From: Gordonia alkanivorans NBRC 16433
Lineage (GTDB): Bacteria > Actinomycetota > Actinomycetes > Mycobacteriales > Mycobacteriaceae
Direction: 5' to 3'
Length of the DNA: 64,000 nt
Assembly (NCBI RefSeq): GCF_000225505.1
Contig: NZ_BACI01000095.1
Span: 1 to 64,000, forward strand
The notes beneath the pieces are model-generated. The model did no database searches. It saw nothing but the letters and a program-made list of their open reading frames with translations, and had not been told where the DNA came from. Each line of letters begins with the position of its first letter. Within the stretch, counting starts at the first letter, position 1. Both the position numbers and the translations under genes were made by a program. Shown here in pieces: positions 47,557 through 56,818 of the stretch.

Positions 47557-49211
47557 TGCGCCCTACGATCTCGGCGCTGCGCGCCTGGAATCCGCAGTCC
47601 TTCGCCGACGCGGGATCGGCCGCATCGACCGCGGCCGAATCTCTCGACACCGGAATCGACCGCGCCCGGACGGCATTCGAGTCATCCGACTCGTGGCGTG
47701 GACGCACCCGTGCCGCCGCACACGACCGTATCCGGCAGGAGCACGACCACGCCGGCGAGGTCCGCAACGCGCTGCAGATGGTCGCCGACGAAGCATCCGA
47801 CGCCGGGACCGACCTCGCATATGCGCGCGAGCACGTGTTGCGTCTCGTCGACGCCGCAACCGGCGCAGGTTTTCGCGTCGCCGACGACGGCACGGTCACC
47901 CACCCCGATCCCGGCCGGGTCACGGCGGCCGCCGAGTTCAGCGGCTCGATCGAGTCCGGTCTGGCCGCCGTCGACGGTCTCGACGAACGCTACGGCTCGC
48001 GACTCGACGGGCTCGCGACCGACCTCGCGTCAATGGTCGACGGACAACCCGATGTGACGCTTCCCGGGAATCGCCCCTTGGACGCCGACGCTGCCGTCCG
48101 AGTGCTCGAGTCACTCACTCCCGGCCAGGTCCGCGACATCCTCGAACAGATGGCACCCGACGACATACGACGCCTCATCCAGGCGAATCCGCATGTGCTG
48201 GGCAACCTTCCAGGCGTTCCCTTCGACCTTCGCATCCAAGCCAACGAGATCAACATCCGCAACGCCCTGGTCGACGAGATCCAGGCCGGCCGGAGCGAGG
48301 GTCGTCGTGCCCGGACGCTGCGGGAGATGCTGACGCCCGGCGACGGGCGCGAGCGGCAGTTCGTGACCTTCGTGAACACACGGCAGGGACGCGTCGTCGA
48401 GATGATCGGCACGCTGCGTCCAGGCACCAGGAATGCCGCCACCTATGTACCGGGAACCGGCACCACCATCGACACCGCCGGCGGCGACAACCGCCGCGCC
48501 GCAGCCGAACTCGCCGACCAGACCAACGGCCCGGTGTTCCTCTACCTCGACGGCGATCTGCCTCCGGATCTCCGCGCGGCCACGAGTCCGGCCTTCGCCG
48601 GCGCCATGGCCGCGCGGCTCGAGCTGTTCGGAACCGAACTCGACGCCGAGATCGCCCGCCACGCACCCGGCGCGAGCACCACCTACATCGGCCACTCCTA
48701 TGGCGGGGTGGTGGTCGGCACCGCCGAGCAGCTGGGCCTGACTCCGGACCGCGTCATCTACGCGTCGTCGGCCGGCACCGGGGTGCACGATCTAACGCAC
48801 CCCGGCGGCGTCGAACGGTACTCGCTGACATTTCCCGGCGACCCGATCCACTACGCGCAGTCCCTACCCGGGAACCCGCATGGCTCCGACCCCGACTCCG
48901 CACCCGGGGTGACGCGTCTCGACACCGGTACGGTCCAGATCGACGGACGCACCTACGACAGCGGGATCAAGACCCACGGCGGCTACTGGGACGACCCGCA
49001 CTCGACGGCCTTCCGGAACATGGTGAAGGTCATCACCGGTCAGCAACCCGACCTGTACGTCGCGCGCAAACCCGATGTCCCCGAACTCCCGCCACCACCG
49101 CTCGGCGCACCGGCACCCCTGTGGGGGCTGTATCTGCTCAACGACCGCGCCGACGGAGATGTGGACCTACCAGGCCCCATCCCCGACATCCCGCTGAAAC
49201 TCCCGTGGTGA
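47556..49211 (+). CDS. WXG-like N-terminus fused to DUF1023 alpha/beta-hydrolase
   Basis: A 551-residue protein. The N-terminal ~110 residues are helical, with SDSWRG at 44-49 providing a WXG-type turn, as in ESX (type VII) substrates. The C-terminal DUF1023 domain has YIGHSYGGVVVGTAEQ, with nucleophile Ser381, and a candidate His in IKTHGGYWDD. There is no Sec signal. The layout suggests a type VII exported lipase, esterase or toxin-like effector; no immunity gene is evident next door. It is coupled to the small helical gene upstream. Confidence 0.8.
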   Translation: MRPTISALRAWNPQSFADAGSAASTAAESLDTGIDRARTAFESSDSWRGRTRAAAHDRIRQEHDHAGEVRNALQMVADEASDAGTDLAYAREHVLRLVDAATGAGFRVADDGTVTHPDPGRVTAAAEFSGSIESGLAAVDGLDERYGSRLDGLATDLASMVDGQPDVTLPGNRPLDADAAVRVLESLTPGQVRDILEQMAPDDIRRLIQANPHVLGNLPGVPFDLRIQANEINIRNALVDEIQAGRSEGRRARTLREMLTPGDGRERQFVTFVNTRQGRVVEMIGTLRPGTRNAATYVPGTGTTIDTAGGDNRRAAAELADQTNGPVFLYLDGDLPPDLRAATSPAFAGAMAARLELFGTELDAEIARHAPGASTTYIGHSYGGVVVGTAEQLGLTPDRVIYASSAGTGVHDLTHPGGVERYSLTFPGDPIHYAQSLPGNPHGSDPDSAPGVTRLDTGTVQIDGRTYDSGIKTHGGYWDDPHSTAFRNMVKVITGQQPDLYVARKPDVPELPPPPLGAPAPLWGLYLLNDRADGDVDLPGPIPDIPLKLPW

Positions 49212-49223
49212 CGACCGACCTGT

Positions 49224-50522
49224 TCAGGACTTGTCGGGAACCACCGTCCCGCGCCAGCCACCGATGATCCGCATCGAGTGGTAGATGACCAGGGCGGCAA
49301 CCGAGCCCAGCGAGATACCGGCGAACACGAGATCGCCGATCTGCCAGGTGTAGTCGGCGATGCCGATGATGAGCGGGATCGCGGCGGTGAACTGGTTGAT
49401 CGGCTTGGAGAAGTCGACCTTGTTGCTGACCCAGATCTGCACGCCGATGATGCCGACGAGGCCGTAGAGGGCTGTCGTGACCCCGCCGAGGACGCCCGGC
49501 GGTATGGCGGCGATCACCGCACCGATCTTCGGCGACAGGCCGAGCAGGATCGCGGCCGCACCGGCCACCCAGTAGGCCGCGGTCGAGTAGACCTTGGTCG
49601 CCGACATCACGCCGATGTTCTCGGCGTACGTGGTCGTCGCCGAACCGCCACCGCTGCCGGCGAGCATCGTCGCCAGACCGTCCGCAGCGAGCGCGCGGCC
49701 CATCGTGTCGTCGTAGTCCCTGCCGGTCATCATCGCGACCGACTTCACGTGACCGATGTTCTCGACGACGAGGACCAGGACGACGGGAAGGAACAGCGGC
49801 AGGACACCGAGATCGAAGGTCGGGGTCTGGAAGTCGGGCAGGCCGACCCACGCGGCGTCGGCGATACCGGAGGTGTCGATGTAGTCGTTGTCGGAGTCGA
49901 TCCAGTCGAGGACGAGCGCCAGCACATAGCCGAACGCGACGCTGAGGAAGATCGCCAGACGACCGAGCAGCCCGCGGAACAGCACCGCCGAGGCGACGAG
50001 CAGGACCAGAACGATGGTCGCGAGGACGGGGTCCGCGACGAAGTTGTTCTTCGCGGCCGGGGCCAGGTTCAGGCCGATCAGTGCCACGATCGCACCGGTC
50101 ACCACCGGCGGCATCAGCGTCTCGATCCACTTCACGCCGGCGAAATGACTGATCAGACCGATGATGACGAGCAGCGCACCGACCGCGACCAGGCCACCGA
50201 GCGCCGACGATGCCCCGTCGGAGGCGACCGCCGCCGTCACCGGCGCGATGATCGCGAAACTCGAGCCCAGATAGCTGGGGAGACGGTTACGGGTGATCAG
50301 CAGGAACAGGATGGTGCCGATACCCGAGAACAGCAGGGTCGTCGACGGCGGGAACCCGGTGAGGACCGGCACCAGGAAGGTCGCGCCGAACATCGCGACC
50401 ACATGCTGCAAACCGATGCTCACAGTCCGCGGCCAGGTCAGCCGTTCCTCCGGTGCCACCACGGTGTTCGTCGTGAGCTTCCACGACAGCAGGTTCTGGG
50501 ATCTCGTCCCCGGTTCAGTCAT
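49224..50522 (-). CDS. NCS2 family uracil/xanthine permease
   Basis: A 432-residue transporter with about 14 helices. The NCS2 signature SGGGSATTTYAENIGVMSAT and the helix 8 Glu in VLVVENIGHV match UraA-type uracil carriers. It imports a nucleobase with H+. The ATG at 50522 is used because the only earlier start is a TTG two codons before it. It is divergent from padR across 126 bases that contain a palindromic operator, so PadR may also control it. Confidence 0.92.
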   Translation of the reverse strand: MTEPGTRSQNLLSWKLTTNTVVAPEERLTWPRTVSIGLQHVVAMFGATFLVPVLTGFPPSTTLLFSGIGTILFLLITRNRLPSYLGSSFAIIAPVTAAVASDGASSALGGLVAVGALLVIIGLISHFAGVKWIETLMPPVVTGAIVALIGLNLAPAAKNNFVADPVLATIVLVLLVASAVLFRGLLGRLAIFLSVAFGYVLALVLDWIDSDNDYIDTSGIADAAWVGLPDFQTPTFDLGVLPLFLPVVLVLVVENIGHVKSVAMMTGRDYDDTMGRALAADGLATMLAGSGGGSATTTYAENIGVMSATKVYSTAAYWVAGAAAILLGLSPKIGAVIAAIPPGVLGGVTTALYGLVGIIGVQIWVSNKVDFSKPINQFTAAIPLIIGIADYTWQIGDLVFAGISLGSVAALVIYHSMRIIGGWRGTVVPDKS

Positions 50523-50585
50523 GCGCAACAGTTTGCGGCACTCACGGCTTGCCCGCTCCCCTTACCCCGGTGCTCACTCGGCGCA

Positions 50586-50619
50586 TATGCAACAAGACTC
50601 ATAAGCACCTTGTTGCATA
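50586..50619. promoter_or_regulatory. Palindromic operator upstream of padR
   Basis: TATGCAACAAG at 50586-50596 is repeated as its exact complement at 50609-50619, spaced by 12 bases. A degenerate third half-site (CCTGTTGC) follows at about 50624-50631. It covers the -35 region of the padR promoter, which suits autorepression. Confidence 0.7.
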
Positions 50620-50636
50620 GTGCCCTGTTGCGGTGT

Positions 50637-50648
50637 TAGCGTGCTCAC
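50637..50648 (+). promoter_or_regulatory. Leaderless -10 element of padR
   Basis: TAGCGT (50637-50642) is followed by 6 bases and ATG 50649, placing the start of transcription at the ATG and the palindrome just upstream of the -10. Confidence 0.6.
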
Positions 50649-51212
50649 ATGGCGCTCGAACATGCGATTCTGGTGTCGCTGGCGGAGCGACCCGGCACGG
50701 GTTACGAGATCGGTCAGCAATTCGACCGGTCGATCGGTTACTTCTGGTCGGCCACCCACCAGCAGATCTATCGGACGCTCAAGAAGCTCCTCGACGACGG
50801 CCTGGTGAGTGTCGAGTCGATCAGCCAGGACGGCCGCCCGGACAAGAAGGTCTACACCATCTCCGACTCGGGCCGAGATGCGCTGGCGCAGTGGGCGATG
50901 AGCCCCACACCACGGCAGGCACTCCGCAGCGACATCGGCGTCAAACTCCGCGCCGCCGAGTTCGGCGACCTCGCCGCCATCATCGGCGAGCTCAAGGCCC
51001 ACCGCGACGAGCACGTCGCACAACTGACGTTGTTCAAGGGATTCCAGGCGGACTACTACCCCGAGCCCGACACCCTGACCGGCCGCAAGCTCCACCAGTA
51101 CCTCGTGCTGCGCGGCGGCATCCGGCAGGAGGAGGGCTACATCGAGTGGTGCGACGAGGTCATTCCCGCACTCGAACGCGAACTCGCCGGGATGAACCAG
51201 CGACACCCGTGA
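50649..51212 (+). CDS. PadR family transcriptional regulator
   Basis: A 187-residue PadR protein. The winged helix (1-85) shows MALEHAILVSLAERPGTGYE, FWSATHQQIYRTLKKL and GRPDKKVYTISDSG. A helical dimerisation domain with RGGIRQEEGYIEWCDEV ends the chain. PadR proteins are repressors released by phenolic or other small ligands. The palindrome at 50586-50619 is the probable binding site. It is followed after 76 bases by the flavoenzyme gene, a likely target along with the divergent permease. Confidence 0.92.
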   Translation: MALEHAILVSLAERPGTGYEIGQQFDRSIGYFWSATHQQIYRTLKKLLDDGLVSVESISQDGRPDKKVYTISDSGRDALAQWAMSPTPRQALRSDIGVKLRAAEFGDLAAIIGELKAHRDEHVAQLTLFKGFQADYYPEPDTLTGRKLHQYLVLRGGIRQEEGYIEWCDEVIPALERELAGMNQRHP

Positions 51213-51288
51213 CGGCACGGAACCACCACCCAGACAGAGCATTGCACGCACACAGCGTCACCACGACACCGAGATGAAAGGTCGCGCC

Positions 51289-53352
51289 ATGTCAGCCCAC
51301 ACGGCACAACCCAACCCGCATTACCCGCACCTGTTCACGCCGCTGCAGATCGGCGGCATGACCATCGAGAACCGTCTGGTGATGGGGTCGATGCACACAG
51401 GTCTCGAGGATCGCCTCTGGGACACCGACAAGCTCGCCGCGTACTTCGCCGAGCGCGCGAAAGGCGGTGCGGGACTGATCATCACGGGCGGTTTCGGCAC
51501 CAGCCGCACCGGCCTGCTCGCCTTCGCCGGCGGCAAGATGACCAACGCCCTCGACTGGAAGCGACATCAGCGCGTCACCAAGGCCGTGCACGACGAGGGC
51601 GGCAAGATCGCCATGCAGCTCATCCACGCCGCCCGTTACGGGTACACCCCGTTCAAGGTCGCTCCGGGCAAGGATCCGTCGCCGATCCATCCGTTCAAGC
51701 ACCTGCGGATGACCGAGCCGATCATCTGGCACGTCATCAAGACCTTCGGCCAGTCGGCGAAGCTGGCACGCAAGGCCGGGTACGACGCCATCGAGATCAT
51801 GGGCGGCGAGGGGTATCTGATCAACCAGTTCCTGTGCCCGCACACCAATGACCGCACCGACAAGTGGGGCGGCAACACCGAGAACCGGCAGCGTTTCCTC
51901 GTCGAGGTCATCAAGGAGATCCGCCGTCAGGTTCCCCGCGACTTTCCGATCATCCTGCGTCAGTCCGTCGCCGACCTGATCCGCAAGGGCCAGACCTGGG
52001 ACGAGATCGCCCTGATGGCACGCAAGGCCGAGGAGCACGGCGTCGATGCGATCAACACCGACATCGGCTGGCACGAGGCCCAGGTCCCCACGATCGTGAC
52101 CTCGGTCCCCCGCGGCGCCTTCGTGAAGTTCACCGAGCGTCTCCGCGACGAGGTGTCGATCCCGCTGATCGCCGCCAACCGCATCAACACCGCGGAGTTC
52201 GCCGAGGAGATCCTCACCAACGGCCGCGTCGACGCCATCCAGATGGCCCGTCCGTTCCTCGCCGATCCCCACCTGGCCAACAAGGCCCGCGCGGGTCGCG
52301 CCGACGAGATCAACACCTGCATCGGCTGCAACCAGGCCTGCCTCGACCACGCCTTCGTCGGTAAGAAGGTGTCGTGCCTGGTGAACCCGCGTGCGGGACG
52401 CGAGACCACGCTGATCCTCAGCCCGACGCGCAAGGCCAAGCGGGTCGCCGTCGTCGGTGCCGGTCCGGCCGGCCTGTCGGCTGCCGTCTCGAGTGCCGAA
52501 CGCGGCCACAAGGTGACGCTGTTCGAAGGTGGCAAGTCCATCGGCGGCCAGTTCTCCATCGCCGCCCGCATCCCGGGCAAGGAGGAGTTCAACGAGACGA
52601 TCCGCTACTTCACCCGCAAGCTCGAGGTCCTCGGCGTCGACGTCCGACTCAACACCCGGGTCGACGCCGACACGCTCATCGCAGAGAAGTTCGACGACGT
52701 CATCGTCGCCACCGGTGTCGTGCCGCGCATCCCGAGCTTCCCCGGCGTCGACCACCCGATGGCGATGTCGTACGCCGACGCCGTCCTCGGTCATCGCGAG
52801 ATCGGCAAGCGGGTCGCCGTCATCGGTGCCGGAGGTATCGGCTTCGACATCAGCGAGTTCCTCACCACCGACGAGTCGCCGACGCTGAATCTCAAGGAAT
52901 GGGAACAGGAATGGGGCGTCACCGACGATCCGGAGAAGCCCGGTTTCGTCACCAAGCCCCGCCCCCTGCCGCCGGTGCGTCAGGTCTACATGGTGCAGCG
53001 CAAGTCCGGTAAGCAGGGCAAGTCGCTCGGCAAGACGACCGGCTGGGTGCACCGCGCCACGATGAAGATGAAGGGCGTCGAGCAGATCAGTGGCGCGACC
53101 TACGACAAGATCGACGATCAGGGTCTGCACCTCAGCTTCCGCGACGACGAGGGCAACGTGACGGAGACCCGGGTCCTCGAGGTCGACAACGTGGTCATCT
53201 GCGCGGGCCAGGAATCGGTGCGCGATCTCATCGATCCGCTGACCCTCGCCGGTGTCACCACCCACGTGATCGGCGGCGCCGACTACGCGGGCGAACTCGA
53301 CGCCAAGCGCGCTATCCGGCAGGGCACCGAGGTCGCCGCCGGTATCGACTGA
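51289..53352 (+). CDS. 2,4-dienoyl-CoA reductase-like FMN/FAD/[4Fe-4S] oxidoreductase
   Basis: A 687-residue enzyme of the old-yellow-enzyme fusion type (FadH and related). An N-terminal FMN barrel (about 10-340) has HTNDRTDKWGGNTENRQRF. The cluster motif CIGCNQACLDHAF plus a Cys 11 residues later binds [4Fe-4S]. An FAD/NAD domain follows with VAVVGAGPAGLSAAVSSAE and a second Rossmann motif VAVIGAGGIGFD. It may reduce unsaturated fatty acyl-CoA or a steroid/aromatic enone. AAAGG precedes ATG 51289. It is downstream of padR. Confidence 0.9.
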   Translation: MSAHTAQPNPHYPHLFTPLQIGGMTIENRLVMGSMHTGLEDRLWDTDKLAAYFAERAKGGAGLIITGGFGTSRTGLLAFAGGKMTNALDWKRHQRVTKAVHDEGGKIAMQLIHAARYGYTPFKVAPGKDPSPIHPFKHLRMTEPIIWHVIKTFGQSAKLARKAGYDAIEIMGGEGYLINQFLCPHTNDRTDKWGGNTENRQRFLVEVIKEIRRQVPRDFPIILRQSVADLIRKGQTWDEIALMARKAEEHGVDAINTDIGWHEAQVPTIVTSVPRGAFVKFTERLRDEVSIPLIAANRINTAEFAEEILTNGRVDAIQMARPFLADPHLANKARAGRADEINTCIGCNQACLDHAFVGKKVSCLVNPRAGRETTLILSPTRKAKRVAVVGAGPAGLSAAVSSAERGHKVTLFEGGKSIGGQFSIAARIPGKEEFNETIRYFTRKLEVLGVDVRLNTRVDADTLIAEKFDDVIVATGVVPRIPSFPGVDHPMAMSYADAVLGHREIGKRVAVIGAGGIGFDISEFLTTDESPTLNLKEWEQEWGVTDDPEKPGFVTKPRPLPPVRQVYMVQRKSGKQGKSLGKTTGWVHRATMKMKGVEQISGATYDKIDDQGLHLSFRDDEGNVTETRVLEVDNVVICAGQESVRDLIDPLTLAGVTTHVIGGADYAGELDAKRAIRQGTEVAAGID

Positions 53353-53370
53353 CCTCTCGACCCATCTGTC

Positions 53371-53405
53371 GCTGCGCTCCGGCTCTTCTCGGGCCGGGGC
53401 GCAGC
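53371..53405 (+). terminator. Hairpin terminator after the dienoyl-CoA reductase gene
   Basis: A 13-bp stem with one G-T pair (53371-53383 with 53393-53405) and a 9-base loop lies 18 bases after the stop and just before the cmrA promoter. Confidence 0.55.
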
Positions 53406-53411
53406 GGCCGC

Positions 53412-53424
53412 TACGATTGCTCCC
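53412..53424 (+). promoter_or_regulatory. Leaderless -10 element of cmrA
   Basis: TACGAT (53412-53417) is followed by 7 bases and ATG 53425. Confidence 0.5.
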
Positions 53425-54231
53425 ATGCCGGTACCGCCGCCTTCAGAAAACGCCCGCGCCGTCGTCACCGGGGCCTCCTCCGGTATCGGTCGCGAGCTCG
53501 CCCGGGCGCTGGCCGCCCGTGGCCACTCGGTAGTCCTCGTCGCCCGTCGCGGTGAGCTCCTCGAAGAGCTCGCCGGCGAACTGCGGGCCGCCCATCGGGT
53601 CGCGGTCGAGGTCCGCGCGGTCGACCTGTCCGACCCGACCAAGGTCGAGGTCCTTGCCGCCGAGTTCGCCGGACGCGAGATCTCGATCCTCTGTAACAAC
53701 GCCGGCATCGCCACCTTCGGCCCCGTCGCCGAACTCGACGCCGACTACGAGAAGTCCCAGGTCCTGCTGAACGTCAACGCCGTTCACGACCTGACCCTCG
53801 CTGTCCTCCCCCAGATGGTGAAGCGCGGTTCCGGCGGCATCCTCATGGTGGGGTCGGCAGCCGGCAACATGCCGATCCCGAACAACGCCACCTATGCCGC
53901 GTCGAAGGCCTTCGTCAACACGTTCAGCGAATCGCTGCGGGGCGAGGTCTCGGCACAGGGCGTCCACGTCACACTTCTGGCTCCCGGCCCGGTCCGCACC
54001 CACACACCGTCGCCCGACGAGGCGTCGATCGTGGACAAGGTCGTCCCCGACTTTCTCTGGCATTCATCCGCGAAGGTCGCCGAGATGAGTCTGGATGCCC
54101 TGGCGCACAACAAGATGCGTGTCGTCCCCGGAACCCTGTCCAAAGCCATGTCGGTGGCCGGCGGGTACACCCCGCGCGCCGTCGTCGCGCCGATCGTCGG
54201 CGGGTTCTACCGAAAGTTCAGCGCCGAGTAG
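53425..54231 (+). CDS. cmrA: Mycolate reductase CmrA (short-chain dehydrogenase)
   Basis: A 268-residue SDR. The cofactor motif is VVTGASSGIGRELARAL, NNAG is present, and the catalytic set is Ser in MVGSAAG and YAASK. It matches Rv2509 in type and position (next to the DUF853 gene and orn). The corynebacterial and mycobacterial orthologues reduce the 3-oxo-mycolate made by Pks13 to the mature mycolic motif. Its presence supports a mycolate-bearing cell envelope. It is convergent with the DUF853 gene, 19 bases apart. Confidence 0.85.
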   Translation: MPVPPPSENARAVVTGASSGIGRELARALAARGHSVVLVARRGELLEELAGELRAAHRVAVEVRAVDLSDPTKVEVLAAEFAGREISILCNNAGIATFGPVAELDADYEKSQVLLNVNAVHDLTLAVLPQMVKRGSGGILMVGSAAGNMPIPNNATYAASKAFVNTFSESLRGEVSAQGVHVTLLAPGPVRTHTPSPDEASIVDKVVPDFLWHSSAKVAEMSLDALAHNKMRVVPGTLSKAMSVAGGYTPRAVVAPIVGGFYRKFSAE

Positions 54232-54250
54232 GCCCGGCGCCGAACACTTC

Positions 54251-55822
54251 TCAACGCTTCCGACGCCGCCCCGTACCGAAGATCGCGCGACTGAACTCGC
54301 GTCCCGCGGCGCTGGCCGCCGACCGCAGGAAGCTCTGCACCGGCTTGCTGGTCAGCACCTCGGTGATGATGCCCGGCTCCTCGGGGACGGGCTTCGGTGC
54401 CGGAGTATGTTTCGGAGCCGGGACGGGAACCGGAGCCGGTGCGGGCGTGTCGGCGGATTCGCCGGGCGACAGCGTGTTGGCGGCGAGCATCTCGTAGGCC
54501 GACTCGCGGTCGATCGACTGCCCGTACTTCGCATACAGCGGACTCGCCTTGGCGGCGGCGGTGATCGCCTCCGCCCCGATGGCATCCATCGACGAACGCG
54601 GCGGACGCACGACCGTCCAGGCGACCGGGGTCGGCGCACCCTTCTCCGACAGCACCGTCACCACGGCCTCACCGGTGCCCAGCGAGGTGAGGACCTGCTC
54701 GAGCTTGTAGATCTCCGACACCGGGTACGTCTTGACCGTCTTCTTCAGCGCCTTCTGATCGTCAGGTGTGAAGGCACGCAACGCATGCTGGATGCGGGCG
54801 CCGAGCTGCGACAGCACCTCGTTGGGGATGTCGGTGGGCAGCTGCGAGCAGAAGAAGACGCCCACACCCTTCGAGCGGATCAGCTTGACCGTCTGCACGA
54901 CCTGGTCGATGAACGCCTTCGACGCGTCGTCGAACAGCAGATGCGACTCGTCGAAGATGAAGACCAGCTTCGGCTTGTCGACATCGCCGACCTCGGGCAG
55001 GAACTCGAAGAGGTCGGCCAGAATCCACATCAGGAAAGTGGAGAACAGAGCAGGCCGGGCGGCCTGGGCGCCGAGCTCGAAGAGCGTGATGATGCCGCGA
55101 CCGTCGGCGGCGAGGCGGATGAGGTCGGCGGGCTCGACCTCGGGCTCACCGAAGAACGTGTCGCCGCCGTCGGCCTCGAGATTGGTCAGGGAACGCAGGA
55201 TCACGCCCGCGGTCTGGCGCGAGACCCCGCCGATGTTCTTGAGCTCTTCCTTGCCCTCGTCGCCGGTGAGGAAGGCGATCACCGACCGTAGGTCCTTCAG
55301 GTCGAGCAGCGGCAGACCCTTCTTGTCCGCCCAGTGGAAGATCAATCCGAGGGTCGATTCCTGGGTGTCGTTGAGGCCCAACACCTTGGAGAGAAGGATC
55401 GGGCCGAAGGACGTGATGGTCGCGCGGATGGGCACGCCGATGCCGGTGTCACCGAGCGAGACGAACTCGACAGGATGAGAGGCGGGCTGCCAGGAATCGC
55501 CGGTCTGCTGTGCGCGTTCGACGATCTTGTCGTTGCTGACGCCCTCGCGGCTCAGCCCCGACAGGTCTCCCTTGATGTCGGCCATCACCACCGGCACACC
55601 ATTGGCGGAGAGCTGTTCGGCCAGCAATTGCAGGGTCTTGGTCTTGCCGGTGCCCGTGGCACCGGCGACGAGGCCGTGCCGATTCATCATCGCGAGCGGG
55701 ATGCGCACCGAGGCGGTCGCGTCGACCTGACCGTCCACCGACACCGTCCCCAGTTCGAGCGAGGTGGAGGTGAAGGCGTAGCCGGCGGCGATGGTCTGAG
55801 CAGGGCTGAGGGCTTCGGTCAC
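54251..55822 (-). CDS. HerA-like P-loop ATPase (DUF853 helicase)
   Basis: A 523-residue ATPase of the HerA/FtsK clan. Walker A is GLVAGATGTGKTKTLQ near residue 60 and Walker B is KLVFIFDESHLLFDD. A Pro/Ala-rich linker (about 430-460) precedes a basic C-terminus (RRRKR). The bacterial function is unknown; the archaeal relatives move DNA in end resection. GTG 55822 is preferred because a TATTGT -10 lies 7 bases upstream; GTG 55831 is the longer choice. It corresponds to Rv2510c, divergent from orn. Confidence 0.85.
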   Translation of the reverse strand: MTEALSPAQTIAAGYAFTSTSLELGTVSVDGQVDATASVRIPLAMMNRHGLVAGATGTGKTKTLQLLAEQLSANGVPVVMADIKGDLSGLSREGVSNDKIVERAQQTGDSWQPASHPVEFVSLGDTGIGVPIRATITSFGPILLSKVLGLNDTQESTLGLIFHWADKKGLPLLDLKDLRSVIAFLTGDEGKEELKNIGGVSRQTAGVILRSLTNLEADGGDTFFGEPEVEPADLIRLAADGRGIITLFELGAQAARPALFSTFLMWILADLFEFLPEVGDVDKPKLVFIFDESHLLFDDASKAFIDQVVQTVKLIRSKGVGVFFCSQLPTDIPNEVLSQLGARIQHALRAFTPDDQKALKKTVKTYPVSEIYKLEQVLTSLGTGEAVVTVLSEKGAPTPVAWTVVRPPRSSMDAIGAEAITAAAKASPLYAKYGQSIDRESAYEMLAANTLSPGESADTPAPAPVPVPAPKHTPAPKPVPEEPGIITEVLTSKPVQSFLRSAASAAGREFSRAIFGTGRRRKR

Positions 55823-55835
55823 GAGGGACACAATA
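55823..55835 (-). promoter_or_regulatory. Leaderless -10 element of the DUF853 gene
   Basis: On the minus strand TATTGT (55835-55830) is followed by 7 bases and GTG 55822. It would overlap the alternative start GTG 55831, which argues against that one. Confidence 0.45.
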
Positions 55836-55889
55836 GCCCGCGAGGTGCCCCTGTTCTCCGTCTGACGCGGGCTCGTCGTGACGGTTGGC

Positions 55890-55901
55890 TAAGGTTGTCG
55901 G
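55890..55901 (+). promoter_or_regulatory. Leaderless -10 element of orn
   Basis: TAAGGT (55890-55895) is followed by 6 bases and GTG 55902. Confidence 0.6.
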
Positions 55902-56501
55902 GTGCAGGACAAACTGGTGTGGATCGATTGCGAGATGACCGGCCTCCGACTCGAGTCGGACAAGTTGATCGAGATCGCGGCCCTGGTCACCGACGGTGAC
56001 CTCAACATCCTGGGTGACGGCGTCGACGTCGTCATCCACGCCGACGACGCGGCTCTCGCGTCGATGCCCGACGTCGTGACCAAGATGCATGCCGATTCCG
56101 GTCTCACCGAAGAGGTGCGCGCGTCCACCGTCACCCTCGCCGAGGCCGAGAAGATGGTGCTCGACTACATCCGCAAGCACGTGACGTCGCCCGGTGCCGT
56201 CCCGCTGGCCGGCAACTCGATCGCCACCGACCGCGGCTTCATCGCCCGGGACATGCCCGAACTCGACGCCTACCTGCACTATCGGATGGTCGACGTCAGT
56301 TCGATCAAGGAACTGTGCCGCCGCTGGTTCCCGAAGGTGTACTTCGGCCAGCCCGACAAGGGCCTCGCCCATCGTGCCCTCGCCGACATCCGTGAATCGA
56401 TCCGCGAGCTCCGTTATTACCGTGCAGCCGCCTTCGTGCCGGCTCCCGGCCCCGACGTCGATGCGCTCGCGAACATCGTCAAGGATCTCGGGCCCGCCTG
56501 A
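55902..56501 (+). CDS. orn: Oligoribonuclease
   Basis: Orn degrades 2-5-base RNAs, including linear pGpG and nanoRNAs. The 199-residue DEDDh exonuclease has Exo[10 protein letters not shown] (Asp, Glu), Exo[15 protein letters not shown] (Asp) and Exo[15 protein letters not shown] (His, Asp). It has full length with no extra domain. GTG 55902 is supported by the leaderless -10 box. A tRNA-His lies downstream, as in M. tuberculosis. Confidence 0.97.
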   Translation: MQDKLVWIDCEMTGLRLESDKLIEIAALVTDGDLNILGDGVDVVIHADDAALASMPDVVTKMHADSGLTEEVRASTVTLAEAEKMVLDYIRKHVTSPGAVPLAGNSIATDRGFIARDMPELDAYLHYRMVDVSSIKELCRRWFPKVYFGQPDKGLAHRALADIRESIRELRYYRAAAFVPAPGPDVDALANIVKDLGPA

Positions 56502-56602
56502 AAACGCAGGTCAGATAATCGATTGGAGTTCTGCGGCATCTACCCGCTAGAGTGTTCTTGGCTCTGAGACCAGGCGCGAAAGCCCGGGTGTCGGATGCCG
56601 AT

Positions 56603-56676
56603 GGTGGATGTAGTTCAGTTGGTAGAGCACCAGGTTGTGATCCTGGCTGTCGCGGGTTCGAGTCCCGTCATCCACC
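56603..56676 (+). tRNA. tRNA-His(GTG)
   Basis: A cloverleaf with acceptor GTGGATG/CATCCAC, anticodon loop TTGTGAT (anticodon GTG) and T loop TTCGAGT. An encoded G at 56603 pairs with discriminator C at 56676, the G-1:C73 identity element of histidine tRNA. CCA is not encoded. Confidence 0.96.
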
Positions 56677-56684
56677 CCGATGAG

Positions 56685-56716
56685 TGGGAGGTCCGAGTTT
56701 CGGGCCTCCCATTTTT
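56685..56716 (+). terminator. Intrinsic terminator after tRNA-His
   Basis: An 11-bp stem with one G-T pair (56685-56695 with 56701-56711) and a 5-base loop is directly followed by TTTTT, the most classical terminator in the window. Confidence 0.85.
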
Positions 56717-56818
56717 CGTTTCCGACGAGAAGTTCCGGCGGCTGTCGATATCGCGTCCGCCCGTACGTCACCATGGTGTCGGACCACTCCGGTCCGGCGG
56801 CAGATGACTGGAGGAACG

